64,000 nucleotides of DNA, from positions 3,224,001 to 3,288,000 of the forward strand of contig NZ_CP053452.2 in assembly GCF_013128195.2 (NCBI RefSeq). The letters run 5' to 3'. Within the stretch, counting starts at the first letter, position 1. Every line of letters begins with the position of its first letter. The notes below the pieces were generated by a model. It was not told the origin of the DNA and did not search any database. It saw only the letters and a list, made by a program, of their open reading frames with translations. Of the stretch, positions 45,161 through 55,905 are shown piece by piece. The stretch comes from Frigoriglobus tundricola (GTDB lineage Bacteria > Planctomycetota > Planctomycetia > Gemmatales > Gemmataceae). The translations under genes and the position numbers were made by a program.

Positions 45161-45829
45161 ATGGAACCGCTCACACCGCAAGTAATGCACAAACTGGTCT
45201 TCACCATCCTGGTTCACGGCCTGCCGGACGCGCAGACCAACGTGGCGTACGAAATCCTGCTGGAGGCCCAGAACAACCCGAACCCGCAGGTGCGCGAACT
45301 GGCCGTGGTGGCCCTGGCCGAGCTCCCGGTGCCCGCGGCCAAACGGGTCGCGGCGCTGACCAAGGGGCTGCGCGACGCCTCGGCCCGCGTGCGGCGCCGG
45401 GCGGCCCGCGCGCTGGGCGACTTCGGGGTCCAGGCGATCCCGGCCGTGACGACGCTCGCCGCCGGCCTGAAAGATTCGGACATCAGCGTGCGCCGCGACT
45501 GCGCCGGCACGCTCGGGCGCCTCGGCCCGGCGGCCGCGCCGGCCGCGGCCGGGCTGGTCGCCCTCCTCACGGAGCCCGAAACGCGGAGCCGGATCGTCGC
45601 GGCGACCGCCCTCAAGCGGGTCGGCCGCGCCGCCGTGCCCGCCCTGCTGTGCGCCCTCAAGACCGGCGACGCCGAGTTCCACGCCCGGTGCGTGGCCGTC
45701 CTCACCCACCTGGCCCCGGACGATGAGGAAGTCGCCGCCGCGATCCGCGTCGCCGCCGCGGCCGACGAGGCCCGCCGGTGCGACCAGACGGTCCTCGAAG
45801 ACGCGATCCCGCTCGCGATGGTGGTGTGA
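45161..45829 (+). CDS. HEAT-repeat protein
   Basis: The 222-residue all-helical protein has about five HEAT/Armadillo-like repeats. Examples are NPQVRELAVVALAELP, DASARVRRRAARALGDFG, DISVRRDCAGTLGRLGP and SRIVAATALKRVGRAAVPAL. Such repeats form scaffolds that bind proteins. There is no signal peptide or TM helix. ATG 45161 is chosen, though no strong ribosome site precedes it. The NagA-like gene follows 104 bases downstream on the same strand, so a shared transcript is possible. No direct functional link can be shown. Confidence 0.82.
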   Translation: MEPLTPQVMHKLVFTILVHGLPDAQTNVAYEILLEAQNNPNPQVRELAVVALAELPVPAAKRVAALTKGLRDASARVRRRAARALGDFGVQAIPAVTTLAAGLKDSDISVRRDCAGTLGRLGPAAAPAAAGLVALLTEPETRSRIVAATALKRVGRAAVPALLCALKTGDAEFHARCVAVLTHLAPDDEEVAAAIRVAAAADEARRCDQTVLEDAIPLAMVV

Positions 45830-45933
45830 GGAACGAGGACGCGGTGGCCCCGTGCGTTCTGCCGTAGCCCGGGGCCCCGGCGCCGTGTATCTTTCCGGTC
45901 TCGGCCCGCTGGCCCGCACACCGGCAGCTCACG

Positions 45934-47043
45934 ATGATTCTCCACGCGCGCCACTACGCGACCGGGCGGCCCGTTGCCGTCACCGTCGAAGGCGGCCGGA
46001 TCACCGCGGTCGCGGGTTCCGACCAGAACCCGCTGCGGTGGATCGCGCCGGCCTTCTTTGACCCGCAAATCAACGGCTGCCTCGGAATCAGCTTCAACTC
46101 GCCGGCGCTCACCCCCGAGCGGGTCCGGGCGGTCGTGGACGTGTGCCGCACGCACGGCATCGGAGCGTTCTGCCCCACCCTCGTCACCGCCGATTTCGAC
46201 GCGCTGCGGCACGGCTTCGCCACGCTCACGCGGGCCATCGACGCCGACGCCGAACTCGCACGCCGGGTGCCGTGTTTTCATCTCGAAGGGCCGTACCTCT
46301 CGGGCGAGGACGGCCCGCGCGGCGCGCACCCGAAGGAGCACATTCGCGATCCCGACTGGGTCGAGTTTCTGCGCTGGCAGGACGCCGCCGGCGGGCGCAT
46401 CCGCATGGTGACCGTCGCGCCGGAGCGGGCCGGCGCCTGTGCGTTCATCGAAAAACTGACGGCGGCCGGTGTGGTGGTCGCCATCGGACACACCGGTGCG
46501 ACGCGCTCACAAATCCAGGACGCCGTAACGGCCGGCGCGCGGACCAGTACGCACCTGGGCAACGGGTGCCACGCGGTGCTCCCGCGGCACGACAACTACG
46601 TCTGGGAGCAACTCGCGTGCGACGACCTGCACGCGAGCGTCATCACCGACGGCCACCACCTGCCCGCCGCGCTGGTGAAGTGCATTTACCGCGTGAAGAC
46701 CGCGCGGCGCTTGCTCCTGACGTGCGACGCGAGCAGTCTGGCGGGTCTGCCCGCGGGGACGTACCGCGAGTGGGGCACGGATCTGGAGGTGCTGCCGTCC
46801 GGGAAGGTGGTCGTGCCGGGGACGCCGTTCCTGGCCGGCAGCGGGCACTTCACAGACGTGTGCGTGGCGAACGTCGTCCGCATGGCCGGCGCGCCGCTCG
46901 CGGACGCGATCGACATGGCGTCCGCGCGCCCGCGGCACCTTCTCGGCCTTCCGGTCACGACGATCACTGTGGGGCAACCCGCGGACCTCGTGCTGTTCGA
47001 CTGGGAACCCGACGGAGACGTGCGGGTGCGCGAAGTGCTGTGA
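45934..47043 (+). CDS. nagA: N-acetylglucosamine-6-phosphate deacetylase-like amidohydrolase
   Basis: The 369-residue amidohydrolase would remove acetate from GlcNAc-6-phosphate, feeding amino sugars into glycolysis or cell-wall recycling. Metal and substrate motifs in order: PAFFDPQINGCLG, FHLEGPYLS (metal Glu), IGHTGATR (His), STHLGNGCHAV (His), DGHHLPA and the catalytic Asp in TCDASSLAGLPAG. The HLFNAM motif of classic NagA is replaced by HLGNGC, as in a planctomycete subgroup, so specificity could differ. ATG 45934 begins the protein with no clear ribosome site. It is paired with the HEAT gene and opposite a ROK kinase that may act in the same pathway. Confidence 0.88.
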   Translation: MILHARHYATGRPVAVTVEGGRITAVAGSDQNPLRWIAPAFFDPQINGCLGISFNSPALTPERVRAVVDVCRTHGIGAFCPTLVTADFDALRHGFATLTRAIDADAELARRVPCFHLEGPYLSGEDGPRGAHPKEHIRDPDWVEFLRWQDAAGGRIRMVTVAPERAGACAFIEKLTAAGVVVAIGHTGATRSQIQDAVTAGARTSTHLGNGCHAVLPRHDNYVWEQLACDDLHASVITDGHHLPAALVKCIYRVKTARRLLLTCDASSLAGLPAGTYREWGTDLEVLPSGKVVVPGTPFLAGSGHFTDVCVANVVRMAGAPLADAIDMASARPRHLLGLPVTTITVGQPADLVLFDWEPDGDVRVREVL

Positions 47044-47153
47044 GAAGCGGGCCTAGAGTTCCCAATCGGTCGCCCCGTTCGCTCCGGCCTGAGATCGACC
47101 GGAAGGTGCCGGGTGGCCAAGCCCGACAGACCCTTCGGTACTGCCTCTTGCCC

Positions 47154-48752
47154 CTACGGACGTGACATCCCCACGAAGCTGCCGTCGTTCTCGCGCGACA
47201 GCGACCACAGGAAGGCGCCCACGTCCGGGCTGTCGAAATAGAAGCCGACCGAGTTGATCCGCACCCGCGCCTGCGTCGGCAGCGGGCGGTTCCAGGTGCG
47301 GGTCAGCGTCTCGCGGATGTGCTTGCCCAAAATCACGCCGAGTTCCGGTTCCGAGAGCGGCGGGTTCGCCGTCTGCTGCGCGCGTGTCAGCCCCGGCCCG
47401 CTCGTCGGCAGGCCGTCGGAGAACAGGTAGATCGTGTCCAGCCCGCCGGCCCGCAGCGAGAACGCCTTGTCCAGCGCCGCGTACATGTTCGTGTCGTCCT
47501 TGGGCTTCACCTTCAAGAGCGCCGCACTCACCGCCTCCACCGACTTCTCGCCGGCGAACGGCTGCCACTCGCCCGTCCCGAACACCCAGTTCGCCTCGCT
47601 CGAAAACACGATCGCCTGGTACTGCTCCAGTGTCGGGATGCTGCGCATCACCTTGCACACCGTCTCCACGACGAGCGGCCACTTGGTTTCGTCCAGTGAG
47701 CTCAGGTCGCGCTTGCCCATGCTGCCGGACATGTCGACCAGGAACACCGCCCGCTTGCCGGTCATGGCGATGCCCGCGAACCGCGCGTCCGCGTCGCGCT
47801 GGAGCCGGTTGAACTTGTCCGCCAGTTTCGCCTTGTCGCCCTGAAGGTCGACGATGTTGACGTTCGCGTCGTCCACCTTCTTGCTGAGGTCCTTGATCTG
47901 CGCCTGGGCGGCCGCGAGTTGCTCACCGGTCTTGGCCGCGCCGGTTTTCGCGCTCGCCACCTCCTCGGCCGCCGCTTTGGCCGCGGCCTTCGCCGCCGCG
48001 AGTTCCTCCGCGGCGGCCTTCGCCGCCGCTTTCGCCGCGGCGAGTTGTGCGTCGAAGTCTTTCTGCGCGGCACGCAGGCGCGCGTCCGCGTCGGTCAGCT
48101 CCTTCCGGGTCGCGGCCAGGCGTGTTTCCAGCGCCAGCCGCTCGTCGTCCTTCGCCCGCACCAGCCGCTGAAGGCTGTCCACCTGGGTCGCGCTGGCGGC
48201 GTCCTTCTTGGCGAGCGCGTCGATGTCTTTCTGGCGCTTCTTGAGGAGGTCGTCCGCGTCGGCCGACTGCGCGCGGGCGGTGGCGAGTTCCTTTGCCGTC
48301 GCGTCGCTCTTCTTCTCGGCGGCGTTGAGTGCGAGTTGGGTGGCGTCCAGCCGGGCCTGAGCGACCTTGGCGTCGTCACGCGCCCGCGCCAGCTTGGCGG
48401 CGGTCTCTTCCCGCTCGGTCCGGGCGAGTTTGAGCTGCTCGGACGCGGTCCGCGCCTCGTCGGTGAGTCTGAGGCGGACCCCTTCGAGTTCGGTGACGCG
48501 GGCCGCGAGCGTCCCGCGCTCCTGGACCTCACCGGTCAGTTGGAGGCGCGTGGACTCGAGCGACGTGAGCGCCGCGGCGAGGCGCTTGTCCGTGCTTTCG
48601 AGGTCGAGGAGCGCGGTGCGGTTGGCCTGAACCGCGTCCGTTGCCATCCGGCTGTTGAGTAGGAAGAGGAGCGTGACGCACCCGAGCGCGCAGCAGAACA
48701 CGTCCAGCATCCACATGCTGACCAGCGTCGGCGGCTTGTGGCGAACGCGCAT
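47154..48752 (-). CDS. VWA-domain protein with ExbD/MotB-like anchor and long coiled coil
   Basis: The 532-residue protein starts with a single helix LVSMWMLDVFCCALGCVTLLFLL (about 10-32) that carries an Asp at a place like the proton-carrying Asp of ExbD/MotB. About 300 residues of coiled coil (Ala/Lys/Glu-rich, e.g. AKAAAKAAAEELAAAK) follow. The VWA domain near 330-520 has an intact MIDAS: FLVDMSGSMG (DxSxS), then DDTNMYAAL (Thr) and SDGLPTSGP. ATG 48752 has AGGAG about 6 bases upstream. It is the third gene of a minus-strand set after the ExbB-like and Hsp70-like genes. A cell-envelope machine is inferred. Confidence 0.88.
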   Translation of the reverse strand: MRVRHKPPTLVSMWMLDVFCCALGCVTLLFLLNSRMATDAVQANRTALLDLESTDKRLAAALTSLESTRLQLTGEVQERGTLAARVTELEGVRLRLTDEARTASEQLKLARTEREETAAKLARARDDAKVAQARLDATQLALNAAEKKSDATAKELATARAQSADADDLLKKRQKDIDALAKKDAASATQVDSLQRLVRAKDDERLALETRLAATRKELTDADARLRAAQKDFDAQLAAAKAAAKAAAEELAAAKAAAKAAAEEVASAKTGAAKTGEQLAAAQAQIKDLSKKVDDANVNIVDLQGDKAKLADKFNRLQRDADARFAGIAMTGKRAVFLVDMSGSMGKRDLSSLDETKWPLVVETVCKVMRSIPTLEQYQAIVFSSEANWVFGTGEWQPFAGEKSVEAVSAALLKVKPKDDTNMYAALDKAFSLRAGGLDTIYLFSDGLPTSGPGLTRAQQTANPPLSEPELGVILGKHIRETLTRTWNRPLPTQARVRINSVGFYFDSPDVGAFLWSLSRENDGSFVGMSRP

Positions 48753-48766
48753 GGGGCGCTCCTCGG

Positions 48767-49017
48767 TTGGTGTTTGGTGTTCGGTGTTCGGTGTTCGGTG
48801 TTTGGACCCCGAAGGGGTCGGACAACATAGCCCAGGGCAACGCCCTGGGTCGGGTTGTGGGTTTCGTCTTCCAGCCTGAAGGGCTGAGACAACCGGTCGG
48901 CGTGTCGCAGCCCTTCAGGCTGCATCTCACCGCTTTGCCAACCCAGGGCGTTGCCCTGGGCTATGTTGCCCGACCCCTTCGGGGTCAAAAAACCGAAGAC
49001 CAAACACCAAACACCAA
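48767..49017. repeat. Nested inverted repeat between VWA and Hsp70-like genes
   Basis: There are three concentric layers. Outermost is a TTGGTGTTTGGTGTT arm (48767-48781 and 49003-49017). The middle layer is 46-base arms (48805-48850 and 48941-48986, one mismatch) that contain two smaller palindromes, CCCCGAAGGGG and CCCAGGGC-AACGCCCTGGG. Innermost is CAGCCTGAAGGGCTG (48872-48886 and 48908-48922). The modules recur in other gaps of this window, so this is a modular dispersed-repeat family. Confidence 0.85.
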
Positions 49018-49018
49018 C

Positions 49019-50252
49019 TTACGCCATCGACCCGGAACCGGTGGCCGGCTTTCGCACACCCTTCCCGGCGGGGGCCGGCGTCGGGGCGAGCGGGATCGTG
49101 CTGTCCAGGTGGGCGCGGGGCAGTTCGCCGGCGAGCCAGCGCGGTACGAGCGCGGCGGCGGCGGCGGCGAGCGCGTTCGGCGGCAGCACCTCCACCGCGG
49201 TCCCTTCGGGCGTGTTCGCGTGGACGGCGCGCACGAGGCCGGGCAGCCGGCCGGCGGCGTCCGTCAGCCACACCGCCCGCGGCGGTTCCGCCAGCCCGAT
49301 GCCGTTGGTGAAGTCCCGCACGGACTCGCCCGCGAGGCGCGCGCGCGCGCGCAGTGGGCCTCGAACTCCTCCGGCTGCTGGACCACGTCCTGGAACCAGT
49401 GGGCGGTGCGCACGCACAGGCTGCTGCGCTGGCCGGCGCGGGCGCGGTCGAGCGCCTCGTCGAGCTGTTCGAACAGCGCCTGTTCCGCCTCGGCGGAGTC
49501 GCGCGGGTCGCGTCGGCACAGCCGCACGCACCGGTCGGAGATGGCGTCCAGCAGGCGGTCCTTCCACGCCTTCACGTTGAGCCGCGGCCACACGGCCGAG
49601 CCCCCAGCCGCACCCGGTCCGGCTCGACCGACACCAGCGCCGCGGACGCGGCGAACTCGTCCGCGTCGATCACGACGACGGCGCCCGGCCCGTCGGCGGC
49701 GGGCCGCAGCGGCACCACCCAGTCGGCGCCGGCCGGCGCGGCGGGCCTCCCGCTGAGGAGCGAGGCGGCGCGGACGGCCGCGAGCGCGAGCGGGCCGACC
49801 GCGGTGCCCTTCAGCGCCAGCTTGGAGCGGCCGGCGGTGAGAACCACGCGGGCGACCTGCGGCGGGCCGATGTACACGGGCAGCACCAGCGCGGCGGCGT
49901 CCGTCTCGGCCGAAACCGGCCCGCGGAGCTTGTCGAACGTCAGCCCGAGGGCCGTTTCTGCGCTGAACGTGTGTCGGCCGACCTTCCACTCCCGCGCCTG
50001 ACCGAGCGCGGCCAGGAAGTTCGAGCACACGAGGTGCGGCGTCTTGCGGCAGAGCGCGAACCCGCCGCGGCCGACGTCCGGTACGCGCCGGTCGCCGGCG
50101 ATGAAGAGGAGCAGTTCGGCGTCCGGGTCGTCGAGAACGAGGGGGCGCGACTTACTGCCCACGGCCTCCCCGCGCACGCGACTGGCGGTCACGTCGAGGC
50201 CGACCGCACGGGCGCGATCGTGAACGGGGGCGGACTTGCGGGACCAGAGCAT
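49019..50252 (-). pseudogene. Hsp70-like ATPase, two frameshifts
   Basis: Three frames form one actin/Hsp70-fold protein of about 410 residues. The first part starts at ATG 50252, with RAVGLDVTASRVRGEAV (phosphate-1-like) and VVVIDADEFAASAALVSV (phosphate-2-like). The frame breaks in a run of five C's (five G's on the coding strand, 49601-49605) and continues as WPRLNVKAWKDRLLDAISDR and QPEEFEAHCA. It breaks again in an 8-unit GC repeat (49337-49352) and continues as LAGESVRDFTNGIGL and AVWLTDAAGRLPGLVRAV (adenosine motif). Hsp70 helical-lid regions were not seen. It is likely intact in the organism. It sits between the ExbB-like and VWA genes. Confidence 0.78.
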
Positions 50253-50300
50253 CGGAAGTTGCTCGCGGGGGCAAGAAGCTACAAAACGACTGCAAAAACG

Positions 50301-50414
50301 GCCAGGGGTTTGCACCCCCGGCTACGGACGGTCGCCCTTCCAGGGCTTCAGAACAGCGCTCGACCTCAGCCCCGGAGGGGCGATCGGCCGTAGCCGGGGG
50401 CGCAAACCCCTGGC
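50301..50414. repeat. Nested inverted repeat between Hsp70-like and ExbB-like genes
   Basis: Twenty-seven-base arms (50301-50327 and 50388-50414, one mismatch) start GCCAGGGGTTTGC and end GGCTACGG. The 60-base interior has a smaller GC palindrome. It belongs to the same style of nested element as 48767-49017, but with other modules. Confidence 0.8.
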
Positions 50415-50432
50415 ACTTTTGGTATCAGCCGC

Positions 50433-51227
50433 TCACAGATGAGCGGCTTCCGTCGCCGGATCGTACAGCCGCAGGAGCAGGTGCTCCTGGCAGTACTGTT
50501 GGGCGTCGGTCACGAGCGTCTCCTCCGCCCGCTGGAGGGCGTGAATGAAGTACATGACCACGAGGCTCAGGAGCAGCGCCACCAGCGTACAATCGAACGC
50601 GATCTTCAGCTGGTCCTTCGCCTGGTCGGTGAACACCTGGATGTTCGGCGAGTTCGCGCCGAACGCCCCGCCGAGCCCGCGGACCGTGCCGACGAACCCG
50701 ATGGCCGGGACCGCCCACGCGAGGTAGTTCACGGTGGACATGCCGGTGATCAGCCGCGACAGCTCCACGTCCGCCTGGTTGCGGACCACCTCGCTCACGT
50801 CCGCCGCCGATTTACTGATCGCGAACTTCCCCAGCCCCAGGCGGATCATGTTCGCGAGGATGAACGGCCGCCCCGCGGTCACCTGCTCCACTTTTCGCGC
50901 CAGCGGCCGCGCGTCCTCGGGCAGGATCCGGGCGCCCTCCTCCGTGGGCAGCAGGTCCAGGTTGAACGCCCGGCGCTGCCGCCGCACCTCGCGGTACCGG
51001 CTCTGGAGGATGAGGGCCGCCCACACGGCGCAAACGTAGCACAGGACCTGTTCGGGGCCGAGCAGCAGCCGCTTGACGCGGTCCTCGTCCCATTTCGCCC
51101 ACTCTTCGCGTGCCTTGGGGCCGGTGAACACCTCCCAGAACGGGGCCGCCACCGCCGCGACCACGGCGAGCGCGACGACGAGCCACAGCCACTCGCGGGC
51201 CGGTCGGTGGGACGCGGGTATCGACAT
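50433..51227 (-). CDS. MotA/TolQ/ExbB proton channel family protein
   Basis: The 264-residue membrane protein has four helices. The first (EWLWLVVALAVVAAVAAPFWEVF) and the second (VLCYVCAVWAALILQ) come before a soluble loop. The family block NYLAWAVPAIGFVGTVRGLGGAFG precedes helix 3, and helix 4 is CTLVALLLSLVVMYFIHALQ. The Gly-x-x-Gly-Thr signature of MotA/ExbB is present. Such proteins form pentameric ion channels around two ExbD/MotB-like helices. I start at ATG 51227 because the upstream frame to 51422 only translates a palindromic repeat. It is first in a minus-strand set. Confidence 0.88.
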   Translation of the reverse strand: MSIPASHRPAREWLWLVVALAVVAAVAAPFWEVFTGPKAREEWAKWDEDRVKRLLLGPEQVLCYVCAVWAALILQSRYREVRRQRRAFNLDLLPTEEGARILPEDARPLARKVEQVTAGRPFILANMIRLGLGKFAISKSAADVSEVVRNQADVELSRLITGMSTVNYLAWAVPAIGFVGTVRGLGGAFGANSPNIQVFTDQAKDQLKIAFDCTLVALLLSLVVMYFIHALQRAEETLVTDAQQYCQEHLLLRLYDPATEAAHL

Positions 51228-51265
51228 CGGCGGGTCGTCCTCATTCTCGGTCCGGTCAAGGCGGC

Positions 51266-51349
51266 CCGCGTTTTTTCCTTGTGGCACAGGCTTTCCAGCC
51301 TGTGCGCCCTGAAGCACAGGCTGGAAAGCCTGTGCCACAAGGAAAAAAC
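51266..51349. repeat. Perfect 38-bp inverted repeat
   Basis: Arms 51266-51303 and 51312-51349 match over all 38 bases with an 8-base loop. Each arm carries the smaller palindrome CAGGCTTTCCAGCCTG. A diverged copy is at 32331-32400. It lies in the divergent gap between the ExbB-like gene and the FG-GAP gene, upstream of both. Confidence 0.85.
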
Positions 51350-51524
51350 GCCTCCAACCGGACCGTGATCCGTGCGTCCGGGCCAATAGAGTTATTGTCC
51401 GCACCGAAGTGCCGCGCAGCAAGCGCGTAGCGCCGCGATGTCGGGACCGAGCTTCGTTAGCGCGAAAACGGGTGCGGGTGTGGTAAGCTGGGCACCTCGT
51501 TCGCGCCCACCACAGGAGGCCCCC

Positions 51525-52784
51525 GTGCGCTCTCTATTCGCCGCGATCGCGATTATCTTTGCCGCCCCCGCCGACGCCGCGGACCTCCCGAAGTTCAAGG
51601 CCCAGGAAATCGACACGGGCCTGAAAATCGGCTACGCCGTGATCGTGACGGACATCGACGGCGACAAGAAGCCGGACCTCGTGGTGGTCGATCAGCACAA
51701 AGTGGTGTGGTACCGGAACCCCGGTACGCGGGACGGGGAGTGGACGAAGTTCACGGTCCTCGACGGCAAGACCCGGCCGGACAACGTGTGCGTCGCCGCC
51801 ATCGACATCGACGGCGACGGTCTACCGGAACTGGTTCTCGGCGCCGCCTGGAAGCCGTTCGACACGACCCACGCGGCGCAACTCGTGTGGCTGAAACGCA
51901 ACACGGACGCGACCCAAGAATGGACGGTGCACGAGCTGCCCTGCGACGAGCCGGCGGTTCACCGCGTCCGCGTGTTCGACATCGACGGCAGCGGCAAGCC
52001 GGCGATCGTCCACGTCCCGCTGATGGGTCGCGGTTCGAGCGCGAAGGGCAACTGGACCGACGGCAAGCCCGTGCGCATCGTTGCACTGAAAGTGCCCGCG
52101 AAGGACCCGGAGAAGAAGGAGAACTGGAAGGCGCAGGTGCTGTCGGACGAGCTGAACGTCACGCACAACTTCTGTCCCGGTCCCGGGGGCGGCTTCGCAC
52201 GCAAGGGCCGTTCTGTGCTCGTCGGCAGTTACGAAGGCGTGAGCACGATCTACCCCGAAGGCCCGGCCGACAAGTGGACGACGAAGTTGATGCACGCGGC
52301 GAACCAGAGCAACCCCAAGGGCAGCCGTGGGGCGAGCGAGATCAAGCTCTCCGGCGACAACCGCGGGGTGATCGCCACGATCGAGCCGTGGCACGGAAAC
52401 CAGGTGGTCGTTTACACGCCCGGAAAGCCGAACCCGGAGAGCGCGTTCTCGCTCGACCGCCACGTGATCGACGAGCAGCTCCGCTGGGGGCACGCGGCCT
52501 GGTTCGCGGACCTCGACGGCGACGGCGTGGACGAACTCCTTATCGGCGTGCGCGACGACCCGAACCCGAAGCTCGGCGACACGTTCAAGGAGCGCCGCGG
52601 CGTTCGCGTCTACAAATGCACCGACGGCAAAGGCGCCCGGTGGGAGCGAACCATTCTCGACGACGGAGGCGTGGCGGTAGAGGACCTGACCGCGGCCGAT
52701 CTCGACGGCGACGGCAAGATCGACATCATCGCCGTCGGGCGGCAGACCGGGAACTGCAAGATCTACTGGAACCAGGGAAAGTGA
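51525..52784 (+). CDS. Secreted FG-GAP/VCBS repeat protein
   Basis: The 419-residue protein starts at GTG 51525 (AGGAGG 6 bases upstream) with a signal peptide VRSLFAAIAIIFAAPADAAD. The mature protein is a beta-propeller made of FG-GAP/VCBS repeats: VTDIDGDKKPDLVVVD, AIDIDGDGLPELVLGAA, FDIDGSGKPAIVHV, FADLDGDGVDELLIG and ADLDGDGKIDIIAVG. The repeats carry calcium-type DxDGDG loops. Planctomycetes have many such extracellular or periplasmic proteins with unknown ligands. It is divergent from the ExbB-like gene and convergent with the kinase-WD40 gene; no operon partner. Confidence 0.9.
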   Translation: MRSLFAAIAIIFAAPADAADLPKFKAQEIDTGLKIGYAVIVTDIDGDKKPDLVVVDQHKVVWYRNPGTRDGEWTKFTVLDGKTRPDNVCVAAIDIDGDGLPELVLGAAWKPFDTTHAAQLVWLKRNTDATQEWTVHELPCDEPAVHRVRVFDIDGSGKPAIVHVPLMGRGSSAKGNWTDGKPVRIVALKVPAKDPEKKENWKAQVLSDELNVTHNFCPGPGGGFARKGRSVLVGSYEGVSTIYPEGPADKWTTKLMHAANQSNPKGSRGASEIKLSGDNRGVIATIEPWHGNQVVVYTPGKPNPESAFSLDRHVIDEQLRWGHAAWFADLDGDGVDELLIGVRDDPNPKLGDTFKERRGVRVYKCTDGKGARWERTILDDGGVAVEDLTAADLDGDGKIDIIAVGRQTGNCKIYWNQGK

Positions 52785-52886
52785 TCGGCGCCCGGCTCCG
52801 CGGCGCAATGGTGGGACGGCGCAAAGCCCTGTCCCACCCGACAAAACTACGAAATCCGAACGCGGCCGGGGCAGAAGCGGGTACCG

Positions 52887-55145
<2,259 letters not shown>

Positions 55146-55503
55146 TTCGAGAACCTTAACGAAGTAAGGGCGACTGACGCGCAGTTTCGGAAACGGTAGC
55201 ACACGGCACGCGCCGTTGAATTCGCGATCCGTTGCAAACCCTCCTATTGCCGGACCGAAATTCTCGAGTAGCGAGAATTGCATTGAGACTCGCACATGAG
55301 GTTTCCGCCCGAGTGAACACTGGGGCGCCCGTGCGGCTCTCATGGGTAAACCGGCCCTGCCCTCCCCGCCGACCGACGGGCCGGCCGGGTCACTTGAATC
55401 GGCGCCGGTGTGCCCGTGTCCGCACCGGCACGAGTGCCGCGAACTCGGGACGCCACAAACGCGACGGCCCGCCGGATCACTCCGGCGGGCCGCGCACTTG
55501 GCA
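55146..55503. other. Gap between the kinase-WD40 and RbfA-like genes
   Basis: No supported gene was found. The end near 55503 holds the terminator at 55465-55492. The end near 55146-55250 should hold the kinase promoter; no clear boxes were found. Confidence 0.5.
55465..55492 (-). terminator. Hairpin terminator after the RbfA-like gene
   Basis: A perfect 12-bp stem (CGGCCCGCCGGA at 55465-55476 with 55481-55492) has a TCAC loop, 11 bases past the stop at 55504 on the minus strand. Confidence 0.75.
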
Positions 55504-55905
55504 TCACGCGTCGATCACTTCGAACACCAGTTCCGGCGCGTAGCGCCGGCTGATCGCGGTCGCCACTTCGCTCCGCAGGTGCCCGGCCGCACGGGACACG
55601 GCCGCCGCGACCGCGGCGTGTCCCACCTCGGTCGGCGCACCGAGTAACACTCGTAGCCGGCCGCTGTGCGGGGCCGGTTCCACTGCGAGTACCGACGCGG
55701 CCTGTACCGCCGGGTCGCCGCACGCGGCGAGCGCACCAACGAGTGCGTCCATCACCTGTCGGCACAGTTGTTGCGATTTGCGCCCCGCCTGTTTCGGCGC
55801 GTTCCAGGGTTTCGCGTGGAACTCCTTGGGGTCGCTGCCGTCCTCGGGGCTAACGTCGCCCGCGAGGTGTTTGAACTCGTCCGCTTTCTGTCGCCTCCGG
55901 CTCAT
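55504..55905 (-). CDS. RbfA-like ribosome maturation factor (divergent)
   Basis: The 133-residue protein begins MSRRRQKADEFKHLAGD. The part GRKSQQLCRQVMDALVGAL fits the helix of RbfA, a KH-like protein that helps 30S maturation. The C-terminus AAGHLRSEVATAISRRYAPELVFEVID matches the RbfA block LRxELAxxLxLRxxPELxFxxD. The RbfA-type AVTxVExSxDLxxAxVYxS strand region is only loosely visible as SVLAVEPAPHSGRLRVLLG. The family call is reasonable but not certain. ATG 55905 has GAGG about 8 bases upstream. It is an isolated gene, away from nusA-infB where rbfA usually lies. Confidence 0.62.
   Translation of the reverse strand: MSRRRQKADEFKHLAGDVSPEDGSDPKEFHAKPWNAPKQAGRKSQQLCRQVMDALVGALAACGDPAVQAASVLAVEPAPHSGRLRVLLGAPTEVGHAAVAAAVSRAAGHLRSEVATAISRRYAPELVFEVIDA

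Noticed and set aside
51228-51422. N-terminal extension of the ExbB-like protein
   Set aside because: It translates the palindromic repeat (QAFQPVLQGAQAGKPVPQG) and lacks resemblance to the family.
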